In this document: one piece after another, positions 58,191-64,000 of the stretch
Layout of the letters: the number at the start of each line of letters is the position of its first letter
Numbering within the stretch: the stretch's first letter is position 1
DNA from: Aquilaria yunnanensis
Lineage: Eukaryota; Streptophyta; Magnoliopsida; Malvales; Thymelaeaceae
DNA: 64,000 nt
Direction: 5' to 3'
Assembly: GCA_039654915.1 (NCBI GenBank)
Contig: CM077597.1
Span: forward strand, 37,360,001 to 37,424,000
The notes under the pieces: generated by a model
The model's input: the letters and a program-made list of their open reading frames with translations, nothing else
Told to the model about the DNA's origin: nothing
Database searches by the model: none
Translations under genes and position numbers: made by a program

Positions 58191-60064
58191 GGGCTCTAAG
58201 ATGCACTTAAAGTGTACCTATATTCAAATGGAAATTTGAGGGCCTAATTAACCAAACTAATGAGTAAAGTGCAAGCTTAAAACACACCACTAAAAGAGCT
58301 AAGTAGGTCACTAGAATGTTTAAAATGATTTAAGGGACTAGTAGAAAATGAGAACAAGGACTAGTAAACATCCTTGGCCACCAAGGCCATTCGGCCACCA
58401 CTTGGACTTAATTCTTTGAAGATAGCTTCCAAACTCATTCAATTTAGTTTCCCTCCACCAAAAACATAATCTAAATTTATTTCAAAACACCAAAAAGAAA
58501 GCTTGGAGCAAGGAGAAGCAAAAGAAACAAAACCGAGATATGGTTGCTTAAAGCTAGTCCATGGTGGTGCGTGTGGTGTTTAATGTATGTTCAAGCTTCT
58601 TTGCTACCATTTTTGAACTAGATAAGGGTTTATATATGCTTCTTTCCTTGTATTTTGAAGGGGAAAGAGCTGCCCTAGGGGATGGCTATGGCCAAGGGAA
58701 CCTAAAGGCTAAGTTAATGGGCTATGTGTGCATTAAGCACTATGGTGAGCTAACTAGCTTACTTTTTGAAAGAATTAGGGTTTTTACAAGCTTAGCGAAA
58801 CTTGCTCAATTACCTAGAGCTCTATGATAAATTGAACTGAATTAAAGTGATTACTTGCTAAATTGGAAGAAAAAACATGCTTGTTAGGTTAAGTGAAGCC
58901 GTGTATGTGGTGTAAGTGTTTGCATGCTTCCTTGATTGTTTGTGTGTGCTACCCTTTGAAGTATGTATATAATTATCTTGTATTATTAAGCAAAATTCAA
59001 GGTTTATATGTATAGCAATGTTATAAACATTATATAGGCACTAGGTGCCAAATTGAAACCTTATTATGTACCTGTGTACTCATGTCCTCTTTTGCCCATT
59101 TCAGGTAAGGAAGTGGAAGAGTAAGGGATAATGAACATTTTGGAGAAGTTTATGAATAAACAGGTATGGCTCAGATTTGATGATTTATGAATGAAACCTT
59201 GAAAAGTCCATGAGTTTGAACTAATGACTGTGTAATGATTTATAGCCCTTAATGGCTGCATTGGGTCTAGCTGCATTTGAATCCATCTTGGTATAGGTTA
59301 AGACTAGAAGAGTAATAAGGCAACTATGGCTAAGTGTCAAGTAAAAGTGGAGGTCAAACTAACAGTTGGCAAAGAAACTGTTGGAACCATGTCTTGTAGC
59401 ATGGATGATATGTAGGTAGTCCAACTTTTGTTCCATACAAATTTTGGCCATGTAGTCCCTATCTACCTAATTTTGGACTATAAATGTATGTTCATAACTA
59501 ATGGCATAGGGAAATAGAGTAGAACATGCCTTGTGCCTTGTATGTATGTAATGGGCTTAGGTAAGCCTTAAGGCACTAAGTATGATTGGCTAAGGAAAAC
59601 AATGCATGCATGGTTGTAATTGAGTAATCTAGAATGTATGTATGCATAAATGTGTGTGTGTGTGTGATAGGCTATAAGTTGGCCTTCCCAAGGACACTAA
59701 AGTACACATATACAATTACATACACAAACCCACCTATGCATGTAATAAAGTCACAAAGTAAGCTAAACCAAGTGCACTCATTAAGGTAACACATTAAACT
59801 TAGAACCAAATGTGTCAAACTTGCAATTTCACTTGCTAAGCTAGAAATCTTATAAGATTTCATAGGATGGGTAAATCAATAACCTCCACCTAAGTCCCAG
59901 CTAAGTAAGAACTAAAATTTTTGGTTAAGTATCCTGGTTTCCAAGACCTAATTCACCACATGAAAAACAACTGATTGACTGAAAAATAACCAGGTGATTG
60001 AAAAATAATCGGCTAGTATAAACCTCCTAAAAGGTTTAGGGTGGGAGTGAATTGGGCCTTGACA
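58190..60064 (+). mobile_element. Chromovirus-2-family LTR, 5'-truncated
   Basis: Starts GGGCTCTAAGATGCAC, matching 54420 in the 3' LTR of chromovirus 2, so about 370 bp is missing. It ends intact with GAATTGGGCCTTGACA at 60064. A short (TG)n run lies at 59650-59667. A plus-strand open frame of 88 codons at 58561-58827 is shared with sister LTRs. Confidence 0.85.
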
Positions 60065-63000
60065 CTTTAGCTCTTTACCAATGCTAAGATAGTACCAAAT
60101 GTAGCCAAACCCACTACAGCCATCAAAGCCTACAACTAATTGACAAGTCATTAGTTCATATCATGAACTCTTTAACCTTTCTTTGAAAAGCCAACAATAC
60201 CTTGCCATACCTATTTATACATGAAACTCTAAAAAGGTTCCTTAGCATCTACTCTTCCTCTTCTTTACCTGAAATGGCTAGAAAATGGCATGAGTACATA
60301 GGTACTCAATAAGAGTCTAATACGGCACCTAGTGCCTACTGAATGTTCAAAACATTGTTACACATATAAACCTCCAATTTCTCATTTTAACCGGTAACCA
60401 AAGACAAAGAAGACAAAAAAATAGGCAAAGCATAACATAATACAAGATGCATATATACATAATTCAAAGGTAAGCACACATAAACATTCAAAGAAGCATG
60501 CAAACACACACACCATATACGTGGTTTCACTTAAACTTAGCAAGCATTTCTTTCATTCAATTTAGCCAGTGATCACATTGAATTAAGTCAAATTAATATG
60601 GAGCTCTAGGTAGATGAACAAGTTGGGCCATACTTGATCAAAAACCGTAATGCTAGCCACATGAAAACTAGCTAACTTACCATAGTGCATAAACACACAT
60701 AGGCAATTAACATAGCTCCTAGGTTCATTCCGCCATACCCACCACCTAGGGCAGCATTCTTCTCTTAAAAATCCAGGTGAAGAAGCTTCATATGAACCCT
60801 TACCTAGCTCAGAATTGGTAGCAAAGTAGGAAGACATCTTCAACACTTCACATGTGCCACCATAGGCCTAACTTTAAGCAACCACCTTGGTTTAGCTTCC
60901 TTTGCTTCTCTTTGAGTTTCTAACTTGCTTCTTTGTTTTGTATGATGGTTTTCCTAGGTTTTCCAAGTTTCACAGGTTCTATTAATCCTTAGGAAGTTAC
61001 CTTTATGGAGGACTTAAATTCCAAGCGGTGGAGGTTAGCCGAAATGGCCTTGCTAGCAAGTAACTTTCACCATTCTTTGGTCTAACTCTGCATAAGTCCT
61101 TCATGCCATTTTTGTTTATCTTATTGACTTGCTCACCTTTATTGGTGGTACAACTCAAGCACCCACTTTTCCCATAAATTCATTCATTTAGGCCTCCAAA
61201 ATTGAATGTGCACGTTAAGGCATTTTAGGTGCATCCAGGAGCCCCCTAGTGCACCCTAGGATGCTGCTCTTGGTTTTCATGTGTTCTTCACCTTTTCTTG
61301 GCCTATATTTTAGCCTCATTTTCATTTCAATCTTCAGCATCAATCTCCCACAATCACTTTCAAGACATTTGGCTTTAGAGCCTTTACATGCACTTGATTA
61401 CACATAAAGGTGTACCTAAAAGTCTCCTAGTGCATTTCCTTGGGACACTTTAGCATCTATTACCCATTCTAGGGTAGTCCAATTATGCTACCAAAATTGT
61501 GCATTTAGACTCCCAAGATTGGTAATGTTCTATAGGCCATCAGAATGCTACTCTTTGTGTGCATGCCCAAGTGGTCCTCTTGGGTACTATGTAAATACAT
61601 GCATAATGGTCCAACCATCACACACATATTCACATTTCATGCACACCATGGCAGTAAGGAAGGAAAACACTAGCACAAGTCTTAATTTTGGCTACCACAC
61701 ATTAGGTAATCTTGTTAAGTTCTAATGACCAGCCACTACACCTGTAACTTCCTCTAATAAAATGTATCATTCTAGCCATGTACCCCTATTTTCATTGCTC
61801 CATTATCAATTAGAGACTTAGATCAAACCAAGGAATTTTTTTTTACATCAATAGCCTACCTATGGACCAAGTTAACAATTTTTTAAGTTGGTTACAAAAA
61901 TCTGACCAAATGAGCAGTAAATTAGCCAAATTTGCAATGTCATATCTTTGGTTACAGGCCTCTAAATTCCAAAATTCCAAACCCTAGTTCAACCTCTAGA
62001 TGTACTCTAGGTGTGGTCACAATTTCAAGATTAATTTTACACAGGAAGATATAGCATTTTGAGTGCAGAGTTAAAATTTTGGTCACTGTATGACTATTTT
62101 GCCCATACAAAATTTCATAAGTGTGCAAGCACTTCATTCACAAGGGGTAAGCCCTGCAAGGCCATCTGATACATGTCCAATATGCATGGGAAATACATTC
62201 TCTTGCATCTAGCAATTTTATGTGGTCAAAATGGAATTTACAAGTGAGTAGCCTATCATTCACACTTAGGCAGCTTTGCACCACATCACAAACGTAGCCA
62301 AAGCATTACTCAAATGTTCACATAATTGTATCATTTTACATACACTAAATGTACATGCATACATGCACAACAAAATGGTCTTAACTCATCTAAATACACA
62401 ACTTACATTGTAGGAGTTCCTGAGACACAATGGACTCCAGAAACAAGATGCTGTCCAGCTGCTGCATACCACAGCAAGCACCATCACTAAAAATACCAAA
62501 TGTGCTCCTAAAATCGCCAAGGCTTCCGAATCACAACTAGACATATGGAAGTTTAAGTACCTGAAAATTCAGGGCAAAAATGAAACCACAAAGGTTAGTT
62601 TAACGGTGATCTTTCAGCTGGACCTGAAATGACAGAATTAAGGAGAGTAAGTTTCGTTGCGAAACTTAGTAAGGGTAGCACTTGGATTCAATAGGCAATG
62701 TAAGCATGATAAAAACCAGCATCCAAAGATACTAAAACAAAGAAAACCGCAATGCATATATACAAGATATAGCAACCAAATGTAGTAGCCATTCACAACC
62801 AAAAAACACATGAAATGCGGCAGCAACAAAAACCATAGGTTAGTCCATAAAACATGTAATAAAGATAACCAAATCACTAGGAAGCCGTCCTCAAGCTAAT
62901 GCTTGGTTTTAGGAGGATTTTAACACTAGTTAGCATCAACCTTGGGCTCAAAGAACACTCATTTCATTGCCATCTTTGTGCACTTCACACTAGGTCACAA

Positions 63001-64000
63001 AACCTTCAATAAGTGCACTCCCCTCACTAAGCTTGGTTCATCAAGCTCATGGCTCTCTTCCAAACTTAGCCATAGCTCCATGGTTTCTTGAAAAGATAAA
63101 AAACAACCCATGAGAGCAAGAGAACCCCACCAAAGTGGGTAGGCCAAATTTGAAGTTGATGATTGAAGTACTCAAGCAATAGCTCTAGTTTGCTTCCAAT
63201 TGCTTCCTTTTGCCTTCAATTTCAATCTTAGAGATATGGTGGCTATGGAGGAGCTATGGAAGAAGTGTGGAGGACGGTGGTGGCTATGTTGGTTGAATAT
63301 GGGAGAAGAAAATTCAAGTTAGGCTTCTTAAATTAGCTTTAGGGCACTAACCACCCTTATTCACCTTAATAATGCTTTATGTCATTTTCTTTGCCCATAA
63401 GCATGGTTTCTTTGTCTTAAACTCATTGGTACACATGTGCCCAACATTTTTTACCAATTTCCAAGCCATAGCCGCCATTCCCTAGGTGGGAAAACTCCAA
63501 ATTGCTCCATTTGACTTAAGTTAAAGACATACACATCCTAAGGCCTACATTAGAACACTTAGGTCCTTTATGCCTTTTTGTGTTTTCTTTATCCTTAGTT
63601 GTCTTCCATAAGCAATTTGGTCCTCCAATAGCACTTTCATACCATTCATATCCTTTCCATAACTCTCCAAAGCTCTTTCTTGAGACTTTGCAATTAAGTA
63701 CTTGAATTTCAAAAACCTTACAAAAAAGTCCATACGTTGCTTGACAAACAAGCAATCCTTAAGGCTTTTCTTGGGGGCCAAGTTACCAACTTGGAACACT
63801 TTAAAGAAGATGTTCATTATACCTTTTACCCCTCACACTTCATTTACTATGAAGAGAATTACACAATATAATGGCTTTTTTACCATTATATTGCACTCGT
63901 AATTCTCTCATTTTTGTGCAGTGGTAATAGTATCCTTCACTTGTTTTTCCTTGTATTGCAATCCTCCTTCTCATTTTATCATTAAGTATCAATCCCATAC
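60065..64000 (-). mobile_element. Chromovirus-2-family LTR, 3'-truncated, with nested LTR
   Basis: Minus-orientation LTR entering at its middle. It matches 59340-58190 in reverse and 35110 onward of the solo LTR at 34472. It is interrupted at 61458-63929 and resumes at 63930 (CTTCACTTGTTTTTCCTTG) to the window edge. Its 3' end is missing where it meets 60064. Confidence 0.8.
61458..63929 (-). mobile_element. Solo LTR, TGTTACC family, TSD G(C/T)ATC
   Basis: Plus-strand ends TATTACCCATTC and GTGGTAATA, where the terminal TG and CA have become TA. 2472 bp. Flanks are GCATC (61453-61457) and GTATC (63930-63934). It matches the 36041 copy end to end in reverse orientation. Confidence 0.92.

Overview
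This window is a dense stack of decayed, nested LTR retrotransposons from a plant nuclear genome. Two Ty3/gypsy lineages are recognisable. One is a chromovirus of Tekay/Del type, with a C-terminal chromodomain and an initiator-Met-tRNA-type primer site. The other is the Tat lineage, with a second archaeal-type RNase H after the first. These lineages, LTRs of 2.3 to 2.7 kb and the AT-rich base composition indicate a flowering plant, probably in a gene-poor repeat-rich region; the species cannot be told. I found no intact cellular gene, rRNA, tRNA or CRISPR array.

Layout. (1) 1-17344: chromovirus 1 (plus), entering the window inside its 5' LTR and running through gag, protease, RT, RNase H, integrase, chromodomain and 3' LTR. 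It is broken by three solo LTRs at 2649-5365, 10679-13169 and 14304-16885, each with a 5-bp target site duplication (TSD). (2) 17345-25440: old debris with a degenerate tandem array, the start of a TGTTACC-family LTR (18292), an Athila/Tat-like LTR (20105-21510), AT-rich sequence with no gene seen, and a minus-strand Tat LTR piece. (3) 25441 to about 32890: Tat element A (plus), truncated at its 5' end in RT, then RNase H, archaeal-type RNase H, integrase, an oppositely oriented extra gene (31362-28910) with two introns and its own TATA box, a polypurine tract and a 3' LTR. (4) 32890-34471: minus-strand Tat debris. (5) 34472-39249: solo LTR of the chromovirus-2 family (minus) holding a TGTTACC solo LTR. 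(6) 39250-42060: degenerate arrays, a polypurine-like tract, a microsatellite and unassigned sequence. (7) about 42060-58190: Tat element B (minus), containing a Copia-like solo LTR, its own copy of the opposite-strand gene, and chromovirus 2 (plus) inserted in that gene's second intron. Chromovirus 2 holds a TGTTACC solo LTR in its integrase, which in turn holds another solo LTR, so four insertion levels can be read. (8) 58190-64000: two chromovirus-2-family LTR pieces in inverted orientation, the second broken by a TGTTACC solo LTR.

How the parts relate. The two Tat elements lie in opposite directions and are diverged, yet both carry the same extra gene antisense to pol between integrase and 3' LTR. 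Both show a TATA box before the start codon and two introns at matching places. This is the most notable system in the window. All coding regions carry stops or frameshifts and are best read as pseudogenes. Most stops in chromovirus 1 are explained by C-to-T change at CAG or CAA codons, as expected for old, methylated DNA.
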